Below the pieces are notes generated by a model that was not told the DNA's origin, did no database searches, and saw nothing but the letters and a program-made list of their open reading frames with translations. Shown piece by piece: positions 46,284 through 56,951 of a DNA stretch of 64,000 nucleotides. Source of the DNA: Maridesulfovibrio hydrothermalis AM13 = DSM 14728 (GTDB taxonomy: Bacteria; Desulfobacterota; Desulfovibrionia; Desulfovibrionales; Desulfovibrionaceae); contig NC_020055.1 of NCBI RefSeq assembly GCF_000331025.1, positions 3,319,370 to 3,383,369 of the forward strand. The letters are read 5' to 3'. The first letter of the stretch is position 1. Each line of letters begins with the position of its first letter. The position numbers and the translations under genes are program-made.

Positions 46284-47429
46284 TTATTTCGCCGGCCCTT
46301 TTCTCGGGGGCGCACCGAACAACACCCCTGACGGATATTGCTTGGCTTCGCTGCTGAGTTCACGAAGGTTTTCTACAAGCCTGCGTACGTTATCCAGAAT
46401 TGCGTCAACATTTCCCTGCTGCCCCGCAACGGTCATATTGACCCTTGAAAGAGTTCCTTCAAAACGGACCGCAGCAGCTTTGATTCTATCAGAAGCTTCG
46501 CTGATGTTATTAAGTGTCTTGGAAAGATCAGCCATAGTCTGCTTGGTCTGGGGGCTTTTCATGTACATCTCGACATCCCCGGTAATATTTCTGGCACTGG
46601 CGGATGTTTTGCGCAGATCCTTAAGAGCTGCAACAATATCACCAGATGAGGATTCCATGATGTTACGTAAATTACGTGCGGAGGCAGCAACATCAGGCAT
46701 AAGATTATCAACTTCCGGCGCTGCCAGAAGTTGATTGATACGTGCAATAAATTTTTCTGCTTCAGCCAGAGTTCCGGTCAACCTTTTACTGATTTCGCCA
46801 GTATCTGAATTTTTCAAAAATCTGTCCATACTCTGCGCAACAGCGCGTACATCTTCAATAGCATCTGCAATCTTGGCTTTGTTAATATCTTCAAGAGTTT
46901 CGCTGATGGATGCAACTGCCCCCTCAACCCTGCTGAGCATAGATGGAGCAGAAGGGATATAAAGATTTTCAGGTTTCCACGTAATATTTAATGGAGAATT
47001 TTTATCTGGATCAACATAATCAATCTCAAGAAAAAGCTGTCCGGTCAGTCCAAGCGAAACAGGACGAGCGCGAAGCCCTCTTTCAACTTCTTTGGTCAGA
47101 TACTGAGCGATCTCCTTTCCTTCCTTTGTTTCAAACATGTCGTGATTGAGATCCCCGAGAACATAAACATAACGTAAAGCACTCTCTTCCATCGTCACAT
47201 AGTGATCGGTAACAAAACCGATGTTGGCGACAGAACCGATTTTAACGCCACGAAATTTAATAGGCGACCCGACTTCAAGACCGTTAACGGATTCATTCAA
47301 GTAGGTTTCCATTTTAATGGAATGTTCAAAAATTTTACCGGCTCCAAGAATAGCTAAGGCTATTACTAACAGAAACGTACCGCCTATTATGAAAAGTCCC
47401 AGTCTGAACGGGTTGGTTTTACGGCTCAT
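46284..47429 (-). CDS. mlaD: MlaD-type MCE-domain lipid transport protein
   Basis: 381 residues. One N-terminal membrane anchor (LGLFIIGGTFLLVIALAILGAG), an MCE domain at ~37-130 (YLNESVNGLEVGSPIKFRGVKIGSV, LGLTGQLFLEI), then a long helical C-terminus. Periplasmic substrate-binding ring of a phospholipid transporter. The start overlaps the mlaF stop (ATGA). The long helical tail is typical of larger MCE proteins and may form a tunnel across the periplasm. Confidence 0.92.
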   Translation of the reverse strand: MSRKTNPFRLGLFIIGGTFLLVIALAILGAGKIFEHSIKMETYLNESVNGLEVGSPIKFRGVKIGSVANIGFVTDHYVTMEESALRYVYVLGDLNHDMFETKEGKEIAQYLTKEVERGLRARPVSLGLTGQLFLEIDYVDPDKNSPLNITWKPENLYIPSAPSMLSRVEGAVASISETLEDINKAKIADAIEDVRAVAQSMDRFLKNSDTGEISKRLTGTLAEAEKFIARINQLLAAPEVDNLMPDVAASARNLRNIMESSSGDIVAALKDLRKTSASARNITGDVEMYMKSPQTKQTMADLSKTLNNISEASDRIKAAAVRFEGTLSRVNMTVAGQQGNVDAILDNVRRLVENLRELSSEAKQYPSGVLFGAPPRKGPAK

Positions 47430-48214
47430 ATATTCTCCACCACGAATGAGGATTTTTTATTCTTATCTTCAAATTCTCTATGAAAAAAACTGCGCACAAG
47501 AGGATGTTCGGACTCATCGCGAAGTTTGCGTGGATCACCTTCGGCGATTATACTTTTTGTTTCTTTATCAAGCATAATAATCCTGTCTGCTATGGAAAAA
47601 ATAGATTGCAGCTCATGAGTAACAATTACAAAAGTTACCCCGAGCGAACGAGAGAGGCTGCGCACAAGTTCGTCAAGCTCTGCCGATGTAATGGGATCAA
47701 GACCGGCAGAAGGTTCATCAAGGAAAAGTATTTTCGGGTCCAGCGCCATAGCTCTGGCAATTGCTCCACGCTTTAACATACCGCCGGAAAGCTCAGACGG
47801 CATTTTATCAGCCGAACCCTCAAGACCCACCAGTGAAAGTTTCATACGGGCGGTATAATCCATTGCCTCCCCGGGCATTGAGGTAAACTCTTCAAGAGGC
47901 AGGCGGACATTTTCCATTAAAGTCATGGAGCCGAATAATGCCCCCATCTGATACATAACCCCGATCCGGCGTAAAATATCCAGCCTCATATTTCCGTGGG
48001 CCGATCCGATGTCATCACCATCAATGAAAATTTCGCCGGCAGCTGGTGGATAAAGCCCGATCATATGCTTGAGTACAGTACTTTTACCGCACCCCGAACC
48101 ACCCAGGATCACAAAGATCTCCCCTTTCTGCACCTTGAAAGAAATATCATCAATGATGACGGATTCTCCATAAGCGCAAGTCAGGTTCTGCACGTTTATT
48201 ATATTTTCGTCCAT
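47426..48214 (-). CDS. mlaF: MlaF-type ABC transporter ATPase
   Basis: 262 residues. Walker A GGSGCGKST, signature LSGGMLKRGAIARAMALDPKILFLDEPSAGLDP with Walker B, and the switch His in VIVTHEL are intact. It powers the MlaE permease. ATG 48214 is chosen; a TTG three codons earlier is possible. Confidence 0.94.
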   Translation of the reverse strand: MDENIINVQNLTCAYGESVIIDDISFKVQKGEIFVILGGSGCGKSTVLKHMIGLYPPAAGEIFIDGDDIGSAHGNMRLDILRRIGVMYQMGALFGSMTLMENVRLPLEEFTSMPGEAMDYTARMKLSLVGLEGSADKMPSELSGGMLKRGAIARAMALDPKILFLDEPSAGLDPITSAELDELVRSLSRSLGVTFVIVTHELQSIFSIADRIIMLDKETKSIIAEGDPRKLRDESEHPLVRSFFHREFEDKNKKSSFVVENI

Positions 48215-48224
48215 GTGACTCAAT

Positions 48225-49340
48225 TTAGATACCCGTAAGAAAAAATATTATAGCAAAAATCCCATCAAAAACCGCAATAAGAATAATTCCACTAACCACT
48301 GCGCTGGTGGTTGAATCCCCTACGGCGCTAGCACCTGACTTCGTAACAAGACCACGCTGACAGCCTATTCCGGCTACAAGAAAACTGAAAATTACAGCCT
48401 TTAACATACCGCCGGAAAAATCCATCCAGTTCACATTCTGGAACACACGGCTGCAATAAGTTGCCAGAGGATATCCCATAGAAAGCATAACAAGAGCACC
48501 GCCAACCAGTGACATAAAGTTAAAAAACAAAGTCAAAAGCGGTGTGACGAATACAGTAGCAAGCACTCGCGGAAGCACAAGAAAATTGACAGGATTAAGC
48601 CCCATTGTGCTTAAAGCGTCCAGCTCCTCATTAACTTTCATGGTCCCTATTTCAGCAGCAAAGGCAGACCCTGTACGCCCTGCAAGAAGAATTGCCGTAA
48701 CCATAGGGCCGAGTTCGCGAAACATTACCAGCCCGAGCATATTCGGCACAAAAATTTCTGCCCCGAAACGCATTAAAGATACTGCGGACTGAAAAGACAT
48801 GATCAGCCCCATCAAAAAACCGATGAGCAAAATAATAGGCAGCCCGTCTGCCCCGACCTTTTCGCAAGTCAACCAGAAATCAGGCCAGCGCAGCCGGTTC
48901 TTTCTGGTTGCTGTACTCATCGCAGCCAGTACGCAATTACCTGTAAATTCAATTTGCTCACGCATATCAGCAGCAACCAGCTGCCCGGATTTGCCTACTG
49001 AATTAATCCAGCCTTTTATGCCCCCCTCGTCCTCTGAGACAGCTTTAGGCGGGACTGCTTTTTCAACATCAAAAAGCTCTAGAAATTTTGCAAATTCTGG
49101 ACGCAAGCCGTTTACAGAAAGGCTCTTCCCCCGTTCACGGCACAAGGCGTCCATCATCATAAATAATGATGCACCGCCGCCATCCATATAATCAACCTCA
49201 CTGCACTCCACCGAACAGCTGCCTGACGAAACAGCAGAGCGGGCCTTATCCCAGACCGCCCCCGCCCCTTCAGCATCCAGTCTGCCGGAAAGCTTTACAG
49301 TAGAGCCAGATTTTTCAAGCCTTATTATGCCGGAGTCCAT
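48225..49340 (-). CDS. mlaE: MlaE-type permease with N-terminal STAS domain
   Basis: 371 residues. Residues 1-90 form a STAS-like domain (IRLEKSGSTVKLSGRLDAEGAGAVWDKA, VDYMDGGGASLFMMMDALCRERG). The permease follows with LMGLIMSFQSAVSLMRFGAEIFVPNMLGLVMFRELGPMVTAILLAGRTGSAFAAEIGTMKVNEELDALSTMGLNP, the hallmark of MlaE. In E. coli the STAS partner MlaB is a separate protein; here it is fused. Start at 49340 after GAAGGGA. First gene of mlaE-mlaF-mlaD-lipoprotein. Confidence 0.93.
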   Translation of the reverse strand: MDSGIIRLEKSGSTVKLSGRLDAEGAGAVWDKARSAVSSGSCSVECSEVDYMDGGGASLFMMMDALCRERGKSLSVNGLRPEFAKFLELFDVEKAVPPKAVSEDEGGIKGWINSVGKSGQLVAADMREQIEFTGNCVLAAMSTATRKNRLRWPDFWLTCEKVGADGLPIILLIGFLMGLIMSFQSAVSLMRFGAEIFVPNMLGLVMFRELGPMVTAILLAGRTGSAFAAEIGTMKVNEELDALSTMGLNPVNFLVLPRVLATVFVTPLLTLFFNFMSLVGGALVMLSMGYPLATYCSRVFQNVNWMDFSGGMLKAVIFSFLVAGIGCQRGLVTKSGASAVGDSTTSAVVSGIILIAVFDGIFAIIFFLTGI

Positions 49341-49656
49341 AATCCCTTCACTCTTAAACATTTCAATTAATCATCATTATTTAGCAGGAGCGCACCAGAA
49401 AGGAAAGAAAGAAGTACGCAGCAACACTGCTGAGTTTTTTATACAGGGCAAATACAACCCCCTCATTTATTTCTAAATCTGTTAAGCAACAACTTTCAAA
49501 ATTCAGCTGATCATAATCTTCTATAGTGAATGGCACTCAATTAATTTATAATTGTACATAAACAATTTAGCATGTTATCATTATGACTTAGATCGCTATA
49601 ACCAATTAACGGCTCTAAACTTTTAAATAAAATATTGAAAAAACAGGACGAACGAC

Positions 49657-51627
49657 GTGACTATCAAACAAAAGCTATGGATTATCGGCATCTTAGCATT
49701 CTTTGGACTTGCAACTATTTTTGTTGTCGATTCTATTGGCTCAAAATTGATTCAAGATGCAATGTTGCTGGAAAAAAATGCTCTTCAGGCAGAAATTCAT
49801 ATGCTTGAATCCAGAAGATCCGAAAAAGATTTTTTACAAAGAAAAGACAAAAAATATATTGCCAATGTTGATGAATACTCCCAGTTAATGATTGAACACC
49901 TCAGCAACTTGCAAGGTACTCAATTAAGCAAGCCCGCAACCGAAAGCATTACACTTGCAAAAGAATATGTAAATCTATTCAAAAAAGTTACTGATGACTA
50001 CATTGCTCTGGGTTTAACCGAGAATGAAGGACTCGTTGGCAGACTGCGCAACGCTGTCCATACAGCAGAAAAATCAGTTCTCGAAATTGAAAATAAATCT
50101 TATGAGGCGGGCATTCTTCGCTTAAGGCGTAATGAAAAAGACTTCATAATGCGAAAGGATCTTAAATATATTGATAAATTTAACAAAAACCTGAGTTACC
50201 TAGTCTCCCTGATAAATGAATCCGATTTGGAGAGCAGCCATAAAAAGAGCCTCATTGAAAAACTGAACTCCTATAAATCTGACATGGGACACTATGCAGA
50301 TTTATTAATAAAGGTCCAGAAGACTCAAAAAGAGTTTAGAAAAGTAATACATAAAATCGAACCTCTTCTTGAAAAAATGGCTAATGATGCACAAGAGATT
50401 CTTCATTCCAATCAAAGCCGGATATCAATTATAATCCTGACCGTCACAATCATAACTGCGATGGTTTTATTAATTTCAATCTATTTGATCATCCGTTCCA
50501 TTTTAAGTTCACTAGGAGCACTGCAAAAATGCTCGCAAAAGGTAAGTGAGGGAGATTATGATGCCTGCGAAAAAGTTTTCCTGACAGGAGAGCTTGAAGT
50601 GCTTCGCAGCAGAATAGCAGACATGGTTGCCGAGCTTAAACGGAGTATGGACAAAGCGGAACAGAAATCTATTGAGGCAGATGAACAAGCCCAGAAAGCG
50701 CATATCGCGATGGAAGAGGCAAACAACGAAAAAGAATATGCTGCAACGCTTCTTGAAACCATGGCCGGCATTTCAGATGAAGCAGGCTCTATTGCCTTAA
50801 ACTTAAACTCAGCTTCTGAAGAGCTTGCAACACAGGCTAAAGAAATTATGAACGGGGCTGATACACAACGGGACAGAGCGCAGGAAACCGCTACGGCTGT
50901 AGACGAAATGACTGCAACAATCCTTGAAGTAGCCAATAATTCATCGAGCGCATCAGAAGGAACAAGGGAAGCAACGGAACAGGCTGAGGAGGGATTTAAA
51001 ATTGTCGAAAATGTTGCAGGAGCAACAGACAGACTGCAAAGCAGTACATCCCAACTGCAAGGAGCATTATCTGAGCAGAATCAACGAGCCGAGGCAATCG
51101 GACAGATTATGAATGTAATTTCGGATATTGCCGACCAGACTAACCTTCTTGCCCTTAACGCAGCTATTGAAGCAGCCAGAGCAGGTGAAGCAGGACGCGG
51201 ATTTGCTGTTGTTGCTGACGAAGTCCGCAAGCTGGCAGAAAAAACAATGACAGCCACCCAGGAAGTCGGCAGTGCGATATCAGGAATTCAGGACGGAACA
51301 TCCACCAGTCTGGCAATCATGCAAGAAACTGAAAAAGCAGTTGAGCAATGCTCTTCGCTTGCAGGAAATGCAGGTGAGTCCCTGAAATCAATTGTTGAAA
51401 TTATCACTGAATCAGCTGATCAAGTCCGGTCCATTGCTACTGCGACTGAAGAACAGTCCGCGGCGTGTGAACAGATAAATGTCTCCACTATGGAAATCAG
51501 CAATATTTCTGCTGAAACATCTGAAAGTGTGGCTCAATCCGTAGAAGCAGCAAATAACGTCAGTGAACTTTCAGCAGAGCTTCAGAGATTAATTGAAAGA
51601 ATGAACAAAGCTAAAGATCAACGTTGA
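49657..51627 (+). CDS. Methyl-accepting chemotaxis protein with helical periplasmic sensor
   Basis: 656 residues. TM1 at ~7-26, a ~225-residue helical periplasmic domain with a repeated R-R-x-E-K-D-F motif ([18 protein letters not shown] and [19 protein letters not shown]) like HBM sensors, TM2 at ~253-277, HAMP, then a signalling hairpin whose tip reads [43 protein letters not shown]. No CheR/CheB tether at the C-terminus. Starts at GTG. The ligand is unknown; HBM domains often bind organic acids. The ~316 bases before it hold nothing I can support. Confidence 0.93.
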   Translation: MTIKQKLWIIGILAFFGLATIFVVDSIGSKLIQDAMLLEKNALQAEIHMLESRRSEKDFLQRKDKKYIANVDEYSQLMIEHLSNLQGTQLSKPATESITLAKEYVNLFKKVTDDYIALGLTENEGLVGRLRNAVHTAEKSVLEIENKSYEAGILRLRRNEKDFIMRKDLKYIDKFNKNLSYLVSLINESDLESSHKKSLIEKLNSYKSDMGHYADLLIKVQKTQKEFRKVIHKIEPLLEKMANDAQEILHSNQSRISIIILTVTIITAMVLLISIYLIIRSILSSLGALQKCSQKVSEGDYDACEKVFLTGELEVLRSRIADMVAELKRSMDKAEQKSIEADEQAQKAHIAMEEANNEKEYAATLLETMAGISDEAGSIALNLNSASEELATQAKEIMNGADTQRDRAQETATAVDEMTATILEVANNSSSASEGTREATEQAEEGFKIVENVAGATDRLQSSTSQLQGALSEQNQRAEAIGQIMNVISDIADQTNLLALNAAIEAARAGEAGRGFAVVADEVRKLAEKTMTATQEVGSAISGIQDGTSTSLAIMQETEKAVEQCSSLAGNAGESLKSIVEIITESADQVRSIATATEEQSAACEQINVSTMEISNISAETSESVAQSVEAANNVSELSAELQRLIERMNKAKDQR

Positions 51628-51764
51628 TACAACTACTCCGCAAAACTTAACAGGGCAGTATTTAACTGTAATGGTTCACACTTGATCTGACAATCCGCCT
51701 TTCTAATTTGTATTATTCAGTTTAGCCTTTCAAAAGCACGAAGCAAACAATACCTGTCAAACAG

Positions 51765-51799
51765 AAAAGGGGGACCGTAAATACGGTCCCCCTTTTTTC
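51765..51799. terminator. Two-way terminator between the chemoreceptor and putA
   Basis: AAAAGGGGGACCGTA and TACGGTCCCCCTTTTTT stem with T-runs on both strands. Confidence 0.95.
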
Positions 51800-51821
51800 T
51801 TTTGAATAGTTCAGGCGTTAA

Positions 51822-54800
51822 CTATGCAACCCAGTCATCATCTTCGGAGATGGGTGCAAAACCGCGACGCATGGTATTTTCGCAAACCAGACGGGGGTCC
51901 ATGAACTGGAGCAGATAATCTGGTCCACCGGCCTTTGAGCCGACACCGGACATTTTGAATCCGCCGAATGCATGTCTTTCTACCAGAGCGCCGACGCTTG
52001 GCTTATTAAGATAAAGGTTACCGACCCGGAATTCTCTGGTCGCCAGATCCAAATGTTTGGGACTTCTTGAATAAACTGCGCCAGTGAGTGCAAAACGGGT
52101 AGAATTGGCAATATCAATTGCTTCTTTAAAATCTTTGGCACGCATGACAGAAAGAACAGGTCCGAAAACTTCTTCCTGAGCAATACGGTGGTCTCTGGTT
52201 ATTCCCTCAACTATAAGCATAGGGGTGTAGCAACCGCTCTTTTCTCTATATTCAAGAGGGGCTTCGCGTTTGACCAGAACCTTTCCTTCTTCTTCAGCTA
52301 TTTTGCAGTAGTTGAGAACGTTCTGGCAGGCAGCCTTATCGACAACCGGCCCCATATAATTTGAAGGATCTTCAGCGGGTCCGAGCTTAACGGATTCCGC
52401 AGCCTCTTTCAGACGATGAGTAAAACGGTCATAAATGGAATCCACAACAATCACGCGGGAACAGGCAGAACATTTCTGGCCCTGAAATCCGAATGCAGCG
52501 TAAAGCACGCCAAGCACCGCTTCATCGAGATCAGCATCGTCATCAATAATGATTCCGTTTTTACCGCCCATTTCAGCAATGACCTTTTTGCAATGCTGCT
52601 GACCGGGATGAACCTTGGCAGCACGCTCCTGAATACGCAGACCAACTTCCATTGAGCCAGTAAAAGCGATGACAGACACATCAGGATGGTCAACAAGATG
52701 ATCCCCCATAACCGAACCACGGCCCGGAGTATAATTGAATACACCGTCCGGCAGCCCTGCGGCTTTAAACATTTCCACCAGCCCGTAACCCACTGCGGAA
52801 GATATTCCGGCAGGCTTATATACGACAGAACAGCCGGAGACTATTGCTGCTGAAACCATTCCGACACTGATGGCAAGAGGAAAGTTCCAGGGAGCGATGA
52901 CCGCAGCTACGCCCTTACCCTGATAAAAATACTGGGAATATTCACCCGGTGAATTCCCCATACGTTTTGGATCGCCAAGGCGAATCATCTCGCGTGCATA
53001 GTATTCCAGAAAGTCTATTGCTTCAGCAACATCACCCTGAGCCTGATCCCATTGCTTGCCGACTTCAAGAACCTGCATGGCGGAAAGATCATTAATGTTG
53101 TCTTTGCAATACTGAGCGGCTTTAAGCAGATACTGAGCACGTTCTCTAGGCTCTACATTACGCCAGTCAAGGTAAGCGTCTTTTGCTACAGCAACAGCCT
53201 TATCCACTTCCGCAACACCGGCCTGACAAACAGTGCCTATAATTTCAGAAGGATCGGCGGGATTGTAAGAATCAAGGGTGTCATCAGTTATGATTTCCTG
53301 TCCGCCTATATACAAAGGATAACGTTGGCCGAAATCCTTACGGATTTTGCTCATAGATTCAGGGAAAGCATCGCGCTCTTCTTTAATAGTGAAATCGGAA
53401 GGAGGAAAGTTGTTGAACGGCTCAAGCTCACCATCAACGCCCTTGAGACGCACTCTGTTATCAGCTTTCGGTGCCGGTTTACTTTCAAGCAGTTTTTTAT
53501 AAGTCAGTTCAGGATTTTCCAAAAGAGTACTGATGTCAGCTTCATCAGCAAAAGTCTGCTTGAGAAATGATTCGTTGGCGGTATTTTCCAGCAAACGGCG
53601 TACAAGGTAAGCCATGCCCGGAATCAAATCGCCATAAGGGCAGTAAAGGCGGACGCGCTTGGCAACATTTCTAAGCCCCTTACGTACCGGCTCCGCCATA
53701 CCATAGAGAACTTGAAATTCATATTTCTCATCAGGCACATTCAAAGCCTTGGCCACTTCCATGACAGAGGCAATAGAGCGGATGTTATGTGAGGCGCAGG
53801 CATAGTGACAAATTTCATGGTTTTCCATAATCAGCTTTGAAACACGCTCAAAAGCCATGTCCGACTCGGGCTTGTGAGTCCAGACCGGAACAGGCCAGTC
53901 ATTCTGTTTGGCTATAACGGTTTCATAATCCCAGTAAGCACCTTTAACCAAACGAATGGAGATCGGCAGATTCTCTTTTTTCGCCCAGTCGATCATGCTT
54001 GAGACATCATCATCCACGCTCTTTAAATAAGCCTGAAAAACTATTCCGAGGTGAGGGTAGTCAGAATATTTTTTGCGGAGTCTCTTATACATTTCAACAG
54101 TCGGCTCTTTATATTTAAGAGCTTCCATATCAATGCACATAAATCCGCCCATACTCATCACTTTTTTATAGATAGGCTCAATGCTTTCAATCATCCCCTC
54201 GACTGTCCCTTCAAGGTCGACAGGCTTGGACTGAGAATAAAAGGCGGAAGGCTTAACAGCTACATTGATTTTGGGAGCATGCCCCCAGTCCAGTTCTCCG
54301 CCGGTATCAAGGCCGTCCCACTTTTTATACTCTTTCTCGATAGCATCCAGAACTTCAAGATAGCCGTCACGATAAGCAAGTGCTTCTTCCTGAGAAACTG
54401 TTGCTTCGCCAAGCAGGTCAAGGACAAAAGCAAAACCGTCTTTGCGCAGCTTACGGATACCTTTTACAGCTTCTTTGGATTTCTGACCGATGATGAACTG
54501 ACGGGCCATTCCTTCGATATTAGAACGAATAGTTTTGTTGAGAACTTTAGCAACGAGGCCACCGCCGAATCCGGTCTTGGTAGCACCCCATTTCAGAACA
54601 TCAGGGATGTTACTGTCGTCTGCGGCAAAATATTCTTCGATATGCCTTGAAAGAGATTCAGAAGTATTGAGGTAGGGCAGAACATCAACAAAACGAAACA
54701 TCTGGACTTTAAAGTCTTCATTCTGCATTGCCCAGTCCATAACCTTACCGGTCCACCAGCCTTTATTAAAGACAGAAGGGGCCTCACCGGTAATAGAATT

Positions 54801-54860
54801 AAAAAACTGCTTTCCGCGCTCAATCACCTGCGGGTCAAGGGTGGAGATTTCTACACTCAT
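51822..54860 (-). CDS. putA: Bifunctional proline dehydrogenase / L-glutamate gamma-semialdehyde dehydrogenase
   Basis: 1012 residues. The N-terminal half is the FAD-linked proline dehydrogenase barrel (SIRLVKGAYWDYE, FQVLYGMAEPVRKGLRNVAKRVRLYCPYGDLIPGMAYLVRRLLENTANESF). The C-terminal half is the NAD aldehyde dehydrogenase (IAPWNFPLAIS, GFQGQKCSACSRVIVVD with the catalytic Cys, EEVFGPVLSV). It has no N-terminal DNA-binding domain, unlike E. coli PutA, fitting control by the Lrp-type gene upstream. It oxidises proline to glutamate. AAGGAGA precedes the ATG. Confidence 0.96.
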   Translation of the reverse strand: MSVEISTLDPQVIERGKQFFNSITGEAPSVFNKGWWTGKVMDWAMQNEDFKVQMFRFVDVLPYLNTSESLSRHIEEYFAADDSNIPDVLKWGATKTGFGGGLVAKVLNKTIRSNIEGMARQFIIGQKSKEAVKGIRKLRKDGFAFVLDLLGEATVSQEEALAYRDGYLEVLDAIEKEYKKWDGLDTGGELDWGHAPKINVAVKPSAFYSQSKPVDLEGTVEGMIESIEPIYKKVMSMGGFMCIDMEALKYKEPTVEMYKRLRKKYSDYPHLGIVFQAYLKSVDDDVSSMIDWAKKENLPISIRLVKGAYWDYETVIAKQNDWPVPVWTHKPESDMAFERVSKLIMENHEICHYACASHNIRSIASVMEVAKALNVPDEKYEFQVLYGMAEPVRKGLRNVAKRVRLYCPYGDLIPGMAYLVRRLLENTANESFLKQTFADEADISTLLENPELTYKKLLESKPAPKADNRVRLKGVDGELEPFNNFPPSDFTIKEERDAFPESMSKIRKDFGQRYPLYIGGQEIITDDTLDSYNPADPSEIIGTVCQAGVAEVDKAVAVAKDAYLDWRNVEPRERAQYLLKAAQYCKDNINDLSAMQVLEVGKQWDQAQGDVAEAIDFLEYYAREMIRLGDPKRMGNSPGEYSQYFYQGKGVAAVIAPWNFPLAISVGMVSAAIVSGCSVVYKPAGISSAVGYGLVEMFKAAGLPDGVFNYTPGRGSVMGDHLVDHPDVSVIAFTGSMEVGLRIQERAAKVHPGQQHCKKVIAEMGGKNGIIIDDDADLDEAVLGVLYAAFGFQGQKCSACSRVIVVDSIYDRFTHRLKEAAESVKLGPAEDPSNYMGPVVDKAACQNVLNYCKIAEEEGKVLVKREAPLEYREKSGCYTPMLIVEGITRDHRIAQEEVFGPVLSVMRAKDFKEAIDIANSTRFALTGAVYSRSPKHLDLATREFRVGNLYLNKPSVGALVERHAFGGFKMSGVGSKAGGPDYLLQFMDPRLVCENTMRRGFAPISEDDDWVA

Positions 54861-55003
54861 ACCTGATTCTCCTTAGACTTTTAATTGTTCTTCAAAATTA
54901 AATTTTGCAGACCGATCAAAAATCGTAACCCCGCCCATTCAGTGGGTGACGGATACAGATTCAGAAAAAACTAAATCTGCGCCGAAATAATCACAGTCTG
55001 CTA

Positions 55004-55483
55004 TTATATCTTTTCGCCCTCCTCCTGAAGAGGAATTGCACGAGACTCCTTAATAGTATTTAAAACGATTGTTGAGTTGGTATCTCTAACGGTTTCAATT
55101 CGCCCGATCTGCCCAAGCATAATAGCAAGGCCGTCTGTATCTTCACAACGGACTTTGATGAGATAGCTGTCACGACCTGCGCAATAATGCACTTCAAGAA
55201 CTCCGGGAACCTGAGAAAGCTCAGCACCTGTGGAGGTCGCGCCCACACCTTCATTCACGTTTACAAATATAAAAGCTGTGAGAGAACGGCCCACCGCTTT
55301 GGGGTCTACAATTGCCTCATAACCTACAAGAATACCTTTGCGCTCCAGCTTGCGTACACGTTCAAGCACTGCCGAAGGAGCCATACCTACTTTTCTTGCG
55401 ATATCAGCGTTGGAAACCCGGCCACTATTCTGAAGTATTGTCAGAATTCTACGATCAGTTTCGTCAATCTTTCTCTTATTCAT
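55004..55483 (-). CDS. Lrp/AsnC-family regulator, probably of putA
   Basis: 159 residues. DNA-binding winged helix (DETDRRILTILQNSGRVSNADIARKVGMAPSAVLERVRKLERKGILVGYEAIVDPKAVG) and ligand-binding RAM domain (VPGVLEVHYCAGRDSYLIKVRCEDTDGLAIMLGQIGRIETVRDTNSTIVLNTIKES). Lies just upstream of putA on the same strand; proline-responsive Lrp-type activators of putA are known in other bacteria, so that role is likely but inferred. Confidence 0.92.
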   Translation of the reverse strand: MNKRKIDETDRRILTILQNSGRVSNADIARKVGMAPSAVLERVRKLERKGILVGYEAIVDPKAVGRSLTAFIFVNVNEGVGATSTGAELSQVPGVLEVHYCAGRDSYLIKVRCEDTDGLAIMLGQIGRIETVRDTNSTIVLNTIKESRAIPLQEEGEKI

Positions 55484-56229
55484 CTCTCTCCAAGAATAAA
55501 ATTCAATTTAAAAGGTTTTGTCAAGATAAATCATCAAAACACACTCATATAAACAAAGAAAATTAAGCAGAACAACTCTTTAAGAGAATTTATTTCTCTT
55601 TTACTTCTCTTTTACCAGACAATCATGGCGATGAACATAATATTATCGGCTTTACAGACGTCCATTTTTGATCGGTTGATCAATCCGAACCATTACAAAG
55701 AATGTTAATACAGAAATATTTATTTTAAACATATGTGAAACATACATAAAACAGATCTACACATGCATTTTACAACCGAACTGCATGGAGCATGAATACT
55801 TAATAAAGAGATATAGACACTTGCTATATAAAATCCGAATATGTTCCGGGGACATTTAGAATCAAAGGAGTTTGCGGTACACTACAAGCGGCATTCCCGC
55901 TATAAGCCTCATTCATTGAAGAACTGCATCAGATCAGGAAGCATGATAATTTTATGAACTGGTTCAAAACTGAACGATATGTTTAAAGACGGTTGCAAAC
56001 CTTGAATTGCTTCGAACTTACTGACTGTACTCTTTCTATACAGCAAGGCCGGGAAAAATTCAAAGAAGACATCGCAAACAAGGTAGATCGGGATAACCGT
56101 TGAATATTTTCCTGTCATATTAACAAGTTACACATTAACAAGTACTGCTTTTAAGAGTGATAAGCAATAAAGCCTGCTATCGTTAAATAATAATGTAGTA
56201 GAATCAGGAAAGTGCTGTTAAATTCCAAA
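55484..56229. other. AT-rich intergenic region at the left edge of the carbon-fixation cluster
   Basis: About 750 bases with no gene I can support. A minus-strand ORF at 55909-56118 contains IPIYLVCDV and EAIQGLQPSL, faintly like the start of a von Willebrand A domain, but lacks the DxSxS metal site; it may be a decayed remnant. No tRNA, transposase or flanking repeat was found. Confidence 0.5.
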
Positions 56230-56937
56230 CTATTTCCAGACACTTTCTGCATGCCATGCTTCAAAATACTCAATTCTCAACCTCAGCATTTCCAAAATCT
56301 CGAGTACAACTATTGCCCCTTTGAAGTCTTGATGCTGGGTATATGCATTTGTTGTAATTACTACCGGTATTCCAGCAGCAAGAGCAGCCTTCATCCCATT
56401 GACTGAATCTTCAACGGCTAGACATACTTCAGCTTTCAGGCCAAGCCTTCTCAGAGCCTCGAGATAAACATCAGGTGCCGGTTTCTTTTTTTCTACCTGA
56501 TCACCTGCCACAACAACTTCCCATTGATCAGGATTCAGCACCTCAGAATCAAAAAGAGTTTCAACATTTGAGGTGGTGGTCGTCGTGGCTATGGCAAGCC
56601 TTATGCCGTTATCCCGAGCTTCATTGATTATCTTTTGAACCCCCGCCCTGAGAGTCAAATCTCCGTTCTGAATACTGTCATGAAATATCTGAGTTTTCCG
56701 CGAGTGCAATTTTTCCACTGAGACCGGAAAACAGGATTCACTTATGCCTGCGACCTCTGCGTAATGACGAATCCTCTCCTTGCCACCTGTTACGCTTAAA
56801 AGTTTGCAGTAAACCTGCCAGCTCCATTGCCAGTCAAGTCCGAATTCCTCAAACGCTCTGTTGAAAGCGTAACGGTGCAGTTCTTCACTGTCGACAAGAG
56901 TCCCGTCAACATCCCAAATTATGGCTTCAAGTCTCAT
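56230..56937 (-). CDS. cbbY: CbbY-type HAD phosphatase
   Basis: 235 residues. HAD motifs: DVDGTLVDSEELH (nucleophile Asp and general-acid Asp), ATTTTTSNVETLF, KKKPAPDVYLEAL and VEDSVNGMKAALAAGIPVV. The DSEELHRYAFNRAFEEFGLDWQW start is typical of CbbY, which in phototrophs removes the RuBisCO inhibitor xylulose-1,5-bisphosphate. Position directly after the RuBisCO gene supports this. GAGGAGGGA lies before the ATG. Confidence 0.9.
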   Translation of the reverse strand: MRLEAIIWDVDGTLVDSEELHRYAFNRAFEEFGLDWQWSWQVYCKLLSVTGGKERIRHYAEVAGISESCFPVSVEKLHSRKTQIFHDSIQNGDLTLRAGVQKIINEARDNGIRLAIATTTTTSNVETLFDSEVLNPDQWEVVVAGDQVEKKKPAPDVYLEALRRLGLKAEVCLAVEDSVNGMKAALAAGIPVVITTNAYTQHQDFKGAIVVLEILEMLRLRIEYFEAWHAESVWK

Positions 56938-56951
56938 ACTCCCTCCTCTTT

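Noticed and set aside
55909-56118. 69-codon minus-strand ORF with IPIYLVCDV, faintly like a von Willebrand A domain
   Set aside because: The metal-binding DxSxS is missing, there is no ribosome-binding site, and the rest does not align with the fold. Kept only as a possible remnant.
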